Of a stretch of 64,000 nucleotides of DNA, positions 11,470-21,450 are shown piece by piece. Below the pieces are notes generated by a model that saw only the letters and a list, made by a program, of their open reading frames with translations, ran no database searches and was not told where the DNA came from. Position 1 is the first letter of the stretch, and every line of letters starts with the position of its first letter. The DNA is from Gossypium raimondii (Eukaryota; Streptophyta; Magnoliopsida; Malvales; Malvaceae), in the NCBI RefSeq assembly GCF_025698545.1, contig NC_068577.1:46083250-46147249 (forward strand). The letters are read 5' to 3'. Both the position numbers and the translations under genes were made by a program.

Positions 11470-13629
11470 ATGGCCGCATCATTGACTCGTCTTGATAGGC
11501 ATCACATATCGGTGGAACAAATGACAATGGTAAGTGTTAAATTTAATTTTTAAATATTATTTAAGAATTTTTTATTTATGCATTTTTAGATAATTATTAA
11601 TTTATTATTTGTTATAAAAGTCTGAAGATCGGGTATTGGAATGCAATATCCGGAATATGCATGCTCCTCCATCACCGTTGGTAGAGAACTACCTGGGGGA
11701 AGCGGGTTTTTGGCAAGTGGCGACGGTGGGCCGGGGATGCAAGTTGGACCCGAAACTGATCAGTGCGTTGATCGAGAGGTGGAGACCCAAGACGCACACA
11801 TTCCATCTTCCATGTGGATAGTGCACTATCACTCTAGAAGATGTTAGTCTGCAGTTGGGATTGTCGGTGGACGGGCACCCAGTCACCGGGTCTGCCCAAT
11901 CTAGCAATTGGGAGGCGGTGTGCCACGAGCTTTTGGGCGCTATTCCGGAGAAAATTGAGGGAGGTAAGGTCGAGATGGGCTGGTTACGTGACACATTCCC
12001 TGATCCGGATGAAGATTCAACTGAAATTGAAAGAATCCGATATGCTCGGGCATACATTCTTCAAATAATTGGAGGTTATCTGATGCCCGACACATCACGG
12101 AGCCGCGTACATCTACAATGGCTGCTAAAACTCGTTGATTTTAGAGCAGCCGTTGAATTGAGTTGAGGGTCTACCGTCTTGGCAACATTATATCGGGAGA
12201 TGTACGGGGCGACGCGACCGAGGAGAGCAAACATCGGAGGTTGCATGTCACTACTGTAGTCATGGGCACGGTTTCGCTTTCCATTTCTACGTCCTCGAGT
12301 GAACCACCCATATACATTCCCACTCATAATGAGGTAAATTTTATTATATTGCATTTTACAATTATTATGTAGATTTTTAAAAATAAAAGTATGCTAAAAA
12401 TTTATTTAATTAGGTGAAACCATCCGGCAAGTTATGCTCGATTACCGTCCTCTCTTGAAGATATACGACTTCTATTGGACCAACGGTCGGAAGCAGAAGT
12501 AAGTATTATTGCAAATAGATATTTCCATACATTCGCTATTCGATTGATATTTAGTATTTAGTATTATGTATATAACTAATATTTCTATCATGTTTATATA
12601 GTTTCAATGGACACCATACGAGGATCCGGCAATTCGAGCAGTAATCCCGGAAGAGTTTTTACAAAATCCACAAGCTTGGCACATGAAAGTCGTGTTGGTT
12701 AACTACGCAACCGTGGAGCCGCACCAGATAGACAGAGTGCTACGACATTTTGGATGTAGACAACCGATTTCGGTGGATCCTGAGGAGTTTGACGATCAAC
12801 ACAAAGTTGACCTTCGGCAATTGAATACGGATTGGCCGAGATACTGGTCTGAGTACATGGAAATGTGGGAAGATCGATATGAATATCTACCTACTCGGGA
12901 ACCAATCATCGTTCCGGAGTTATCATGCGTTCCAAAATACATGCCATGGTTTAGGATCCATGGCAAGCCATATTTACTGACGCCAGAGGAAAGGCAGCGG
13001 CAAATACGTGTCGAAAGGGTAAGGCGCGGGCCTCTAAATCCAAGACGACAAGACGAAGGCATCCTCTCAACGAGGCCCAAACATTCACCCGGCTCATCAT
13101 CAGCGGCCATAAGATTACCAGGCCCAACGAGAGCACCGACGCAGTCACCTGACGCAGCAGTTCAACCGATGATACCCACGCAACCACCTTTTCAGATGAT
13201 GCCAGGTGTGTTTCCTAGCCCTTATATGTACCCTAACCCTTATATGTATCCTTTTCCGAGTCCTATGGCAGGTTGGAGCCAAATGCCCGGTTCAGCTCCA
13301 TTTCCTGTTATGCCGAGCGGATCGCCGATGTATAGGCGGTGCGCGCGAGGATCGCAAGGGGACCGTCGGGGAGCTCTCCTTTTTACCAATCCCCACCAAC
13401 GTATGGGTTTCAAACACCGTCGCCGTTCTTGATGCAAACACCTCCACATACACTATTCTTTGAAGGTGGATCATCGTCCCAAGTCCGACAACCAGATGCC
13501 GAATCGGAAGAACCAAAATCTCCACTGGAGGAACAACAATCGCCGCTGGAAGCTAGACAAAGGAGGAATCCAGCGTGTAACCGTCGACGGCCGCCATGTG
13601 GCACTGAATCCCCCGGGCATAGACATTGA
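11470..13629 (+). pseudogene. Plant mobile domain (PMD) protein, broken
   Basis: Four exons can be modelled: 11470-11529, 11621-12333, 12414-12498 and 12602-13629, all with GT/AG borders and a consistent phase. The start ATG follows an AT-rich leader. The predicted protein contains the plant mobile domain, for example ERWRPKTHTFHLPCG, then CTITLEDVSLQLGLSVDG, later LEDIRLLLDQRSEAE and QWTPYEDPAIRAVIPEEF. The tail is rich in Pro, Met and Ser, with a repeated PYMYPNPYMYPFPSP block near codons 175-190 counted from 12683. It is inactivated by TAG at 11818, TGA at 12164, TAG at 12257, TGA at 12415 and a frameshift near 13345, after which another frame continues to a stop at 13627. The PMD is known from plant transposons and from the MAIN/MAIL1 proteins, which act in silencing and meristem upkeep. 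Its role inside MULEs is unknown to me. Confidence 0.85.
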
Positions 13630-13763
13630 TTACCGTAGTTAAATTTATTTGTACAAATATTTAGCTCCATTTTGATATTATTTTATGTAAAAAAATAGAA
13701 ATTTTTTGAGTTATTTTGATATTATTTGATGTAATAAAATAGAAGTTTATTTGATGTAATAAA

Positions 13764-14713
13764 AACCTAACCTAATTTAACCCTAAACCCTAACCTAAAT
13801 TAATTAAAACTCTAACCTTAACCTAATTTAATTAAAACCCTAAACCCTTAATTAAAAACCCTAACCTTAACCTAATTTAATTAAAAACCTAACCTAATTT
13901 AATTAAAAACCTAACCTAATTCAAACCCTAAACCTAATTTAATTAAAAACCTAACATTAACCTAATTTAATTAAAACCCTAAACCATTAATTAAAAACCC
14001 TAAACTTAACCTAATTTAATTAAAACCCTAATCTAATTTAAACCCTAAACCTTAAACCTAATTTAATTAAAACCCTAACCTTAACCTAATTTAATTAAAA
14101 CCCTAAACCTTCAATTAAAAACCCTAACCTTAACCTAATTTAATTAAAAACCATAACCTAATTTAATTAAAAACCCTAGCCTAATTTAATTAAAACCTAA
14201 CCTAATTTAAACCTAAAACCTAAACCCTAATTTAATTAAAGACCCTAACATTAACCTAATTTAATTAAAACCTAACCTTAACCTAATTTAATTAAAACCC
14301 TAAACCCTTAATTAAAAACCCTAACCTTAACCTAATTTAATTAAAACCCTAACCTAATTTAATTTCAAACCCAAACCTAATTTAAACCCTAAACCCTAAT
14401 TTAAACCCTAAACCTTAAACCCTAATTTAATTAAAAACCCAAACCTAATTTAAACCCTAAACCCTAATTTAAACCCTAAACCTTAAACCCTAATTTAATT
14501 AAAAACCCTAACCTTAACCTAATTTAATTAAAACCCTAACCTTAACCTAATTTAATTAAAAACCTAGCCTAATTTAATTAAAACCTAACCTAATTTAAAT
14601 CGTAAACCCTAATTTAATTAAAAACCCTAACCTTAACCTAATTTAATTAAAAACCTAACCTAATTTAAACCCTAAACCTTAAAACCTAATTTAATTAAAA
14701 CCCTAACCTTAAC
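13764..14713. repeat. CCCTAAA-like minisatellite inside the MULE
   Basis: About 950 bp consist of variable units built from CCTAACC, TTAACCTAATTTAATTAAAA and CCCTAAACCC. The phrase CCTAATTTAATTAAAA recurs some 25-30 times with spacers of 10-30 bp. The CCCTAAA words match the plant telomere repeat, but they are not in a head-to-tail seven-base register. This is therefore a minisatellite with telomere-like words, not a telomere remnant. It lies between the convergent 3' ends of the PMD gene and the transposase. Confidence 0.85.
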
Positions 14714-14719
14714 GTAATA

Positions 14720-14930
14720 TTAGATTTGGAAAAATGTTTTGTTGGTACTAACAAATAATAATTTTACATAATTTGATAATTTTACTAACCATTAATACAA
14801 TTTTTGACTTAATAATTTTACATTCACATAATGTTAAATTTGGAAAATGTTTTATTGGTACTAACAATTAATAATTGTATATAATTTGATAATTTTACTA
14901 ACCATTAATACATTTTTTGACGTAATACAA
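14720..14930. repeat. Direct duplication of about 90 bp beside the minisatellite
   Basis: Two copies start at 14720 and 14834 (TTAGATTTGGAAAAATG and TTAAATTTGGAAAATG). Both continue to ACTAACCATTAATACA, with about 90 per cent agreement. They lie directly downstream of the truncated end of the transposase (minus strand, 14939), so they occupy the place where the rest of the catalytic domain should be. Confidence 0.75.
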
Positions 14931-14938
14931 TTTATCAA

Positions 14939-16693
14939 TTAATAATCCCAGTCATCAGACGACTCCCCCGGTGTTATTGCAAATGCAATTGGAAGAATTC
15001 TCCCACCGCCATCCTGTGCCATTGCAAGCAATAGCCGATGAGTATACCTACCGAACATGAAGGTACCGTCAATTTGTACCAACAGCTTGCAGTATGGAAA
15101 TGCGTCTCGGCATTGCTTAAAGGTCCAAAACAGGCGTTTGAACACTTGGCATCCACGTAGCAATCGACCGTTGTAGTACGCATGTTCCGTTTCAAGGTCT
15201 GTGATGGCACCGGGGACGTATCTCTCTAGCACCTGACACCACTGTCATATTTCATTATATGAGGCGTCCCACCAACTATGCTTCTTCTCCAATGCCTTTT
15301 GCTTAGCTATCCAAGCCTTGCGGTAAGAGGGCGTGTACCCCATTTGGCTACGGATATTGGCAATTAACACCGACACTGAAGTCTTAAGATCTGCTTTTAT
15401 CGTGGGCAGTATCAAGCTAGCTAACATAGCTGAATCCATTTTGGGATGATCTTGTGAAACACCTACAAAGGGAGTACATTAAATAATGCAACATTGCATA
15501 ATAAAAGTATTATTCAGATACAGTGAATACTGTACCTGCAGCACATGTATGTGGACCTTTGTACTTTTTTATCTCCCACAACCCTGTCCTTTTCCTTAAC
15601 GAGGCGTAGATTTTCCATGAACATGTGTCGCCTTGCACCGAACACTTCGCCTCAAACTTATCAGATTTTGATTTAACGACGTGGTAGTTAACGCTATTTT
15701 TGATGCTATGTTGTTTCAAAGCACCAATAAAACTATCCTTGTTGGTAAACTGATTACCAACTTCAAGTTCGCCGAAATCTACCCCCGAAACTTGTACGAT
15801 TACACAACCGGTGTGGTAGATCTGGAAACTCTAACGCATCATCTGCAGACAGATCGACATTATGCATGTGGGCTGGAGGTGAGTATGCTTTGAATCGTGG
15901 ATTTTCTTCCTCATGTGAACTCTTGTCAGCATCTTCAGCTTCTGTTGGAATAGGCTCCGGTTCAGAAAATAAGCTAACTTCTGCACCATCCGGCCCAGGC
16001 TCTCAATGAGGATCCACATCCGAGTCATCTTCAAACCCACAATCATCTGCAATGTACGAGGTCCCCTCACCGGTTGACGTCGTAGGGAGTACATCATCCC
16101 TTCTTCTAGGCATTTGACAACGTCCCCAATTGGATGTAGATTGTCACCCGCTAGAACTTGATGCCGCTCCTCAGTACGTATTTCTAGCATCAAACATCGA
16201 GCCACCGACGTACATGTCCCATCCACCGATAGAGTGTCTTGCAGGGGATGTGCAATTGACACCGCTACCGAACATGGGCTGCTCTGTATTTTGTAACCCG
16301 TTGACCGAGTGTCGACCGGGGGTGGTGTATACATCTCGAACACCGGTCGCTGATACATCAGTTGGCGACGTAAATTGTACATATAACTCAATATAAGGTG
16401 CTCCACTAGCAAGATGAGTCTGCACCATTGCCTCCAAGCTACGATTACATTTTTATGTCGAACGAGTCATATGTCACCGGATCAATAGAAGAACAAAATT
16501 GATACGTGATAGACAAAACTTTCATTGGCGTCGTTCCAAAAATTTTACGCCTAATCCTTTTACGAAGTTCTGTCAAATCTATGTTCTGGTTAAAAACCAG
16601 TCGCACTGCATTCTCCGACAAAAAAACAACACCATTCTCGGTGTGGTAAACCTCACCATCGTAGTAAATAACAGCACTAATACGTTCACTCAT
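14939..16693 (-). pseudogene. MULE transposase, N-terminal half only, broken
   Basis: Reading leftward, the protein starts MSERISAVIYYDGEVYHTEN at 16693, an N-terminal PB1-like region of plant MuDR-type proteins. A Ser/Thr-rich linker with frameshifts follows (about 16437-15850), then a DNA-binding region around 15719 (VKSKSDKFEAKC, WKIYASLRKRTGLWEIKKYK). An intron with good borders runs from 15535 to 15463. The next exon starts at 15462 and is open from MDSAMLASLILPTIKAD to a TGA at 15245, where the family has Trp. Frame then resumes through VQIDGTFMFGRYTHRLLLAM (about 15080), which holds the first Asp of the DDE triad, and ends FAITPGESSDDWDY with a stop at 14939. The second Asp and the Glu are missing, so it cannot catalyse transposition. 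Confidence 0.88.
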
Positions 16694-16800
16694 ATTTGAA
16701 ACTCTAACCTTCTTAGCCTCTCTAAATTGTTTCTATTGTGACTTATGCATTCTGAGAACATTTTCTGCCTAATTTATAGCCTCAGCCCAAACATGCTACT

Positions 16801-17155
16801 GTAGCAAAAGCGCATCCACGAGGGTGCGATTTCACAAATTCTTCTCAAATAGCATCCTGCTAGAAGCGATTTTATATTATTTGTTCAGAAACGTCAAAAA
16901 AATTATTTCTTACATGACCTACTATAGCAAAAGCGCGCTAACGAGGCTGCGATTTCACAAATTCTTCTCAAATAGCATCCTGCTAGAAGCGATTTTATGC
17001 TATTTGCTCAGAAACGTCAAAAAAATAATTATTTCTTCCGTGACCTACTGTAGCAAATGCACGTCTACGAGGGCGGGATTTCACAAATTCTTCTCAAATA
17101 CCATCCTGTTAGAAGCGATTTTATACTATTTTATCAGAAACATCCAGGACCTAAA
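16801..17155. repeat. Three tandem copies of a ~124 bp unit
   Basis: Units start at about 16801, 16924 and 17050, each opening TAGCAAAAGCGC or a variant and containing TTCACAAATTCTTCTCAAATA followed by GAAGCGATTTTAT. The third copy is shorter. A 120-codon open frame on the plus strand (16824-17186) is only a reading of this repeat, with the block RFHKFFSNSILLEAIL appearing twice, and I do not call it a gene. The array lies about 110 bp upstream of the transposase start codon and may have served as its promoter region. Confidence 0.85.
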
Positions 17156-17214
17156 AACCCTTAAAAGCCTGAACCCTAAACCCTAAAAGCCAAAAAAACC
17201 TAACGTGAGAAAAA

Positions 17215-17400
17215 CGGCGAAATCGCGTCCACGTCAGCGCGATGTCAGTGTACGCACCAGGAAATCGTGTCCACGTCAGCGCGAGTTGATGATGTGGCAG
17301 CAAATCGCGTCCTTGAGGCGCGATTTGTCGCCACATCATCAAATCACGCCGACGTGGACACGATTCTCAGCATCAGACTCGACATCGCTACCGACGTGAC
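17215..17400. repeat. GC-rich subterminal repeats, right end
   Basis: The motif AAATCGCGTCCACGTCAGCG and variants appear about five times, some inverted, in a stretch of much higher GC content than its surroundings. They correspond to the copies at 11104-11215 inside the left end and complete the symmetrical end structure of the MULE. Confidence 0.65.
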
Positions 17401-17411
17401 ACGATTCATGA

Positions 17412-17495
17412 GAAAAGGACCATTTCGATAAATAATAAAATAATGGGCCCATTTCAGTAATTTTTGAAAAAAGGGCTTTTATTGGTAAATTGCCC
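17412..17495 (-). repeat. Right terminal inverted repeat of the MULE
   Basis: This is the reverse complement of 11018-11103 with a few changes. It ends GGTAAATTGCCC at 17495 and is followed by CAAATTTAA (17496-17504), the right copy of the 9 bp target duplication. Confidence 0.92.
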
Positions 17496-17659
17496 CAAAT
17501 TTAAATCAGTACTATTCTACGCGTATTGCCTTTTAAATTATTATGTACAATTTTAAGAATTTTATCTTACGGTTGTGCCAAAGAAGAAACACTCAAGTTA
17601 TTGTTGTAAGCTAATGAGGTCATAGTGTCAACTATACGAGCTGAATCATTCGTATAAAT

Positions 17660-18235
17660 TTGAAAATTTGGTCGAGAAATAAGAGGATTTAAATAAAATA
17701 CAAAACATGAAAAATAGGCTTCGATAAAATTTAAGGTCTATTTTTATATGGGTCAAGCCTTGGGCAAGATTTTTTTGTCCGAGTTCATCTTACCTTGGCT
17801 CGAATATATTATGTTATAAAAAATAAAAAAGTATATTTATATTAAATCATTAATCCAATAACAATTAAACTAATACTCAAATCTAAAAAAAAAACTTACC
17901 CAACTAAATAACCCAATCAAAAATATAAATTTTAAAAATTATATTTAATACAATAAAATATTTATTATATTTATTTGTTTTTAATATAATAAAACATTTA
18001 TTATATTTATGATATTGTTTTTCTAATATAAATATTTTTCAATGTATTTTAAGTGTGGAAAATTTTTATTTTAATGTTTTTAGTGTATTATATTTTAAAT
18101 AAAATTAATCTAAAAAATCAAATATGGATGAACTGGATTAGATCCCAGTTTACCTTTATGAAATTAAGCCGAACTTGAACAAAAAAATAAATCTACCTTT
18201 CGAGCCAAATCAAACCTGAACTTAAAATTGTATTA
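17660..18235 (-). repeat. Dispersed AT-rich repeat family, copy 1 (inverted)
   Basis: The stretch matches, in reverse complement, the copies at 22336-22990 and 41093-41790. Shared landmarks are the block for GGGCAAGATTTTTTGTCC, the ACCCAACTAAATAACCCAAT region and the AT-rich centre with TTTATTATATTTAT runs. The other copies start with GGAGGTGCTCATGGG-like sequence, but this copy has lost clear ends. Confidence 0.65.
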
Positions 18236-18930
18236 TAAATTTTTAGTCTTTTAGTTTTGTTTGGTTTTGGTTGGATTGGGGCATTCCAGTTCATAAACTT
18301 TACCCACTATCATAGACGAACTTTCCCACATTTTCCCTTCTCTTTTCACAAATTAATCTAAATTATTTAAAGCAACAACAACACAAGCAGGTTGCAATCT
18401 GCAAATATCATTACATTTTAATAATATGCAAATTAATCTTCATCACATTCTTTGACAAAATCGCTTTTTCTTTTATTATAATAATTTTGTAAAATTTTAA
18501 AATTTTGTTTACATAATTTTTTAAATTTTAACTTTTTATTTAATATTAGTATTTATATATTTTAATATTTTGTATTTTCTAAATAATAAAATAAACCAAT
18601 GGATTAGTTTGAAGTCGAATTTTAATAAAAGTTATGACAATGATTGGGACCCAAATATCTACTTCTATTGACATTATTTTTCATGGACAATATCGTAAAT
18701 AGTAATCAAAATATTAGTGCATGTAGCTATGGTACGTTTTAGTATCAGAATGTTCGAATCTGATGCTTCATGTTGCCGCATGTGTTAACTGTATCAATTA
18801 CAAGTACCACAATAATAGATAAATTAATATTTTAAGTATCAAAATAATTTTTCAAAAATAAAATATTAGATTAAAAATAAGGTTTAGTTTGAGGTAGCTT
18901 TTAAAATTTATAAATTTATAACATAGAAAA
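18236..18930. other. Intergenic DNA, nothing recognised
   Basis: The sequence is AT-rich with no convincing frame, no RNA gene and no repeat border that I can place. Confidence 0.5.
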
Positions 18931-19016
18931 TTCGATTATTTACTCCAATAATGTGAAATTTTAATTATCAAAACAGACATACTACAAATTATTTAAAAAA
19001 ACAAGCAAAATAAACA

Positions 19017-19457
19017 TTGCACAGTCATCATTACAAGTTATATAAAATAATAATTTTTTGGTGTAGCCCATTATATCGAGATAGTATCGGTATGTATTTT
19101 TTTTTAAAATACCGCAAGAAATATGAGTATTTTAGGTTTAAAAAAGAAAAAATTAATGGTGCTACCAAAAGTAATTTTTTTTTGGTTGATATTTGTAAAA
19201 AACATTTGAAAAGGAAAAAAAAAGGGCAGAAAAATAATTGTTTTACTAAATCTCTATATGGTTACACCACCGACAACAATGGTGAATTTGTCGATGATTT
19301 TCAATTCCAAGACCATATTTTGGATTATTTGACCAATGATGGTGGGAGGTATGCTAATTCGACTTTACATCGTCAGAGTCTTTCAATTCCTAGACCATGT
19401 TTTACCAATGAAGATGAGAATGAAATGTTTTTTTGGGGGCTTTGTTTTTTGGTTTAA
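19017..19457 (+). other. Unrecognised 146-codon frame in the long-TIR element
   Basis: The frame begins inside the left inverted repeat, so its first third reads repeat sequence (KYRKKYEYFRFKKEK). The second half is less biased (YTTDNNGEFVDDFQFQDHIL, then ANSTLHRQSLSIPRPC) and looks like genuine but unplaced coding sequence, perhaps a captured exon. I see no known motif. It is followed at 19582 by a MITE. It may well be chance. Confidence 0.25.
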
Positions 19458-19581
19458 AGAAAAGAAGGGAGGGTGATAGTGGTACAAGAAATATAATTTT
19501 CTATTTGAAAAACAGTGATATGGAAAGAAAATTATAAAAGACTATAATGACAATGTCGAGTTTTGTGGGAAAGGAAATTAA

Positions 19582-20141
19582 GGGTCTGTTTGATTGACGG
19601 AATTGATTTTCCGGAAAATCATTTCTAACTTTTCCAGCGTTTGATTGGCGGAAAATATTTTCCATTTGGAAAATGAACTCCAAAACAAGAGAAAATGGGT
19701 TACATTTTAAGGAAAATGTCTTACCCTTTCAATTTCTGTAAGACATTTTCCGTGCTCTCCTCTCTATCGCCTCATTCATTCCTTCCTTCATTTTCGGTAG
19801 AAAATTGCTTCTGTTTATCGATTTTCCAGTAACTTGTTTTTTTAACACAATTACAAATAATTTATTTAATATTAGTTTTTTTCAATTTATAACGATTAAT
19901 ATTGTAGCTTAATAATTGAGTATTATTATAAATAAATCATTGCAATATATGTAAAAATAATTTAAAATATAAAAATTTATTAATATATATTAATATATGT
20001 AAAAATAACTTTTCGGAAAATATTTTCGGAAATCAGTAAAACAATGAGAAAATATTTTCTAGTAAATCATTTTACAGAAAAGTAAAACATTTTTCAGAAA
20101 TTATTTTACGGAAAACATTTTACTGGCAATCAAACAGACCC
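19582..20141. mobile_element. MITE, PIF/Harbinger-like
   Basis: The 560 bp element starts GGGTCTGTTTGATTG and ends CAATCAAACAGACCC, a perfect 15 bp terminal inverted repeat. TAA lies on both sides (19579-19581 and 20142-20144), the 3 bp target duplication typical of PIF/Harbinger and Tourist elements. The interior is rich in GGAAAATATTTTCC-type palindromes and has no coding frame. Confidence 0.85.
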
Positions 20142-20162
20142 TAATTATAAATAGTTTTTCTT

Positions 20163-20646
20163 AAAGAGCTCAAGAAAAGAGAAAGAGCTAGCGTTACAAT
20201 TAAAGTGGTGCAATCAAAAAAAAATTTTTATTTAAAAGATATGACAACTGGAGTAGTTTTTTCCTTTTTGTCTGATAAATTTTTAAAAATATTTTCAGAT
20301 TTTTTTAAAAAGTTTCCTTTCCCATGAAGCTTGCCATAATTAATTTTACGTTCTAAAGGTTGCCCTGTAGCACAATTAAAGGAGAAAGAAAGAATTAATT
20401 ATTTTACGTTTTCTACAGTTAATTTTACATTTTAAGGGTTGCCTGAGAGAAATAATTAATTATTTTACGTTTTTCATAAAGCTTGTCTGCAATTTATTTA
20501 TTTTTATTTAAAGAGTTGATAACTGTAGCAATTTTTTCTTTTGTAAGGCAAAATTCTTTTAAAATTAAAATTGTATTTTTTTTAAAAATTTGGCTACACC
20601 ACATTAATTGGGACTACTAACTCTCTCTTTTCTTGAGCTCTTTTAA
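20163..20646. repeat. Inverted repeat pair with ~50 bp arms
   Basis: The block AAAGAGCTCAAGAAAAGAGA near 20163 is mirrored near 20646 (TCTCTTTTCTTGAGCTCTTTT). The match extends through the GTGGTG-CA region to about 50 bp in each arm. Between the arms there is also a direct repeat of a TTTATTTAAA-G-AT-TGACAACTG-like block. It may be a small foldback element within the larger TIR element, but no target duplication was found. Confidence 0.55.
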
Positions 20647-21221
20647 AAAAATCTTTTTGCAATTAATTTCCTTTTCAATAAGGGTTAAATATAAAATTAT
20701 TATTTAAACTTATCCACTTCTTCCAGATTAGTATTTATAGTTTTTTTGTCCCAAATTAGTACCTAAACTCTTTTTTCGTCTACTATATTGGAACCTGACA
20801 CTAACACCATTAATTTTTTACTGACGTGGTAGCGCTGGTCAATCGCATGTTGCCACGTGACGTCCTATTATACTTATATTTTCTTTTTTATTTCCCCTCC
20901 TCTTTCCTTTTTAGTTTCGTTTCTTTTTTTTTTTCTTGTTATGCGTCTACATTTCTTCATTTTCTTTTTTCTTTATTTTGTCAACCCCCCTCAAATTTTC
21001 CTAATGTTCATACATCTTCCTTTTTGTTTTTGTTTGCAACGAAGAACGGCGCCAAATTCTTGGGTTTGTTTCCTTGGCTTTTTAAGAACCAAGTTGTTAC
21101 CACTTTTCACCCCTTCTTCTACCATGTTGAAACTAGTCTCTCTTCTGTTCTCAAACTCCATTCTTCCACTTGATGACGACCCATATACATAGTACAAAAA
21201 CTCTATTTCTGGAACCTATTA

Positions 21222-21450
21222 GAACCCAACTATCTTATACCTTAAGTAACATCCACTCAGAAGGACCGTGACTGCTACTGCTTTCCCACAAACTTTCACT
21301 TATTTTCGAGATATTGCTCACACAGCTGTAACACTGGCTTGTCGATAGGTCCCTTCTGCATTGACAAAGTCCATTAATTGCATTAGGGTATTCAGTAGAG
21401 GTTGCGGTGGAGAAAGCTCTCTGTGATGATTGTGAAACCAAATCTTGCAT
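21222..21450 (-). pseudogene. DUF26 (Gnk2-type) domain fragment, PDLP-like
   Basis: Minus-strand reading gives AFSTATSTEYPNAINGLCQC, then RRDLSTSQCYSC, the C-x8-C-x2-C motif of the DUF26 (stress-antifungal, Gnk2-homology) domain. After a one-base shift near 21300 it continues as GKAVAVTVLLSGCYLRYK, the usual end of the domain. Proteins with this domain include cysteine-rich receptor kinases, secreted repeat proteins and plasmodesmata-located proteins, where two copies precede a membrane helix. The QCRRDLS wording is closest to the plasmodesmata-located type, by memory only. No signal peptide, second domain or membrane segment is attached, so this is a fragment. It lies inside the inverted repeats of 18931-22221 and may have been captured by that element. 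Confidence 0.65.

Larger units (their letters stand above)
11018..17495. mobile_element. Mutator-like element carrying a plant mobile domain gene
   Basis: The 6478 bp element is bounded by near-identical inverted repeats that start GGGCAATTTACCAATAAAAG. It is flanked by nine bases, TAAATTTAA and CAAATTTAA, which agree in eight positions; 9 bp is the typical Mutator target duplication. Inside are a plant-mobile-domain gene on the plus strand (11470-13629), a CCCTAAA-like minisatellite (13764-14713) and a MULE transposase on the minus strand (16693-14939), so the two genes converge. Both are broken, and the transposase lacks most of its catalytic domain. MULEs that carry plant-mobile-domain genes are, as far as I know, already known from plants. 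The copy is dead but its ends are well kept, so it could still be moved by a related transposase. Confidence 0.9.

Noticed and set aside
12796..13110. Antisense frame in the PMD gene
   Set aside because: It is the complement of conserved PMD coding sequence and has no features of its own.
13764..14713. Interstitial telomere remnant
   Set aside because: The CCCTAAA words are not in a seven-base register and are mixed with long AT linkers inside a transposon, so it is a minisatellite and not a fused or healed telomere.
16824..17186. A 120-codon open frame near the right end of the MULE
   Set aside because: It is the reading of three tandem 124 bp repeats. The repeated peptide comes from the DNA repeat, and nothing suggests expression.
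20826..21192. Two Phe/Leu-rich frames that look like membrane proteins
   Set aside because: They come from a pyrimidine-rich low-complexity stretch, overlap in two frames and have no start context or homologue that I know.
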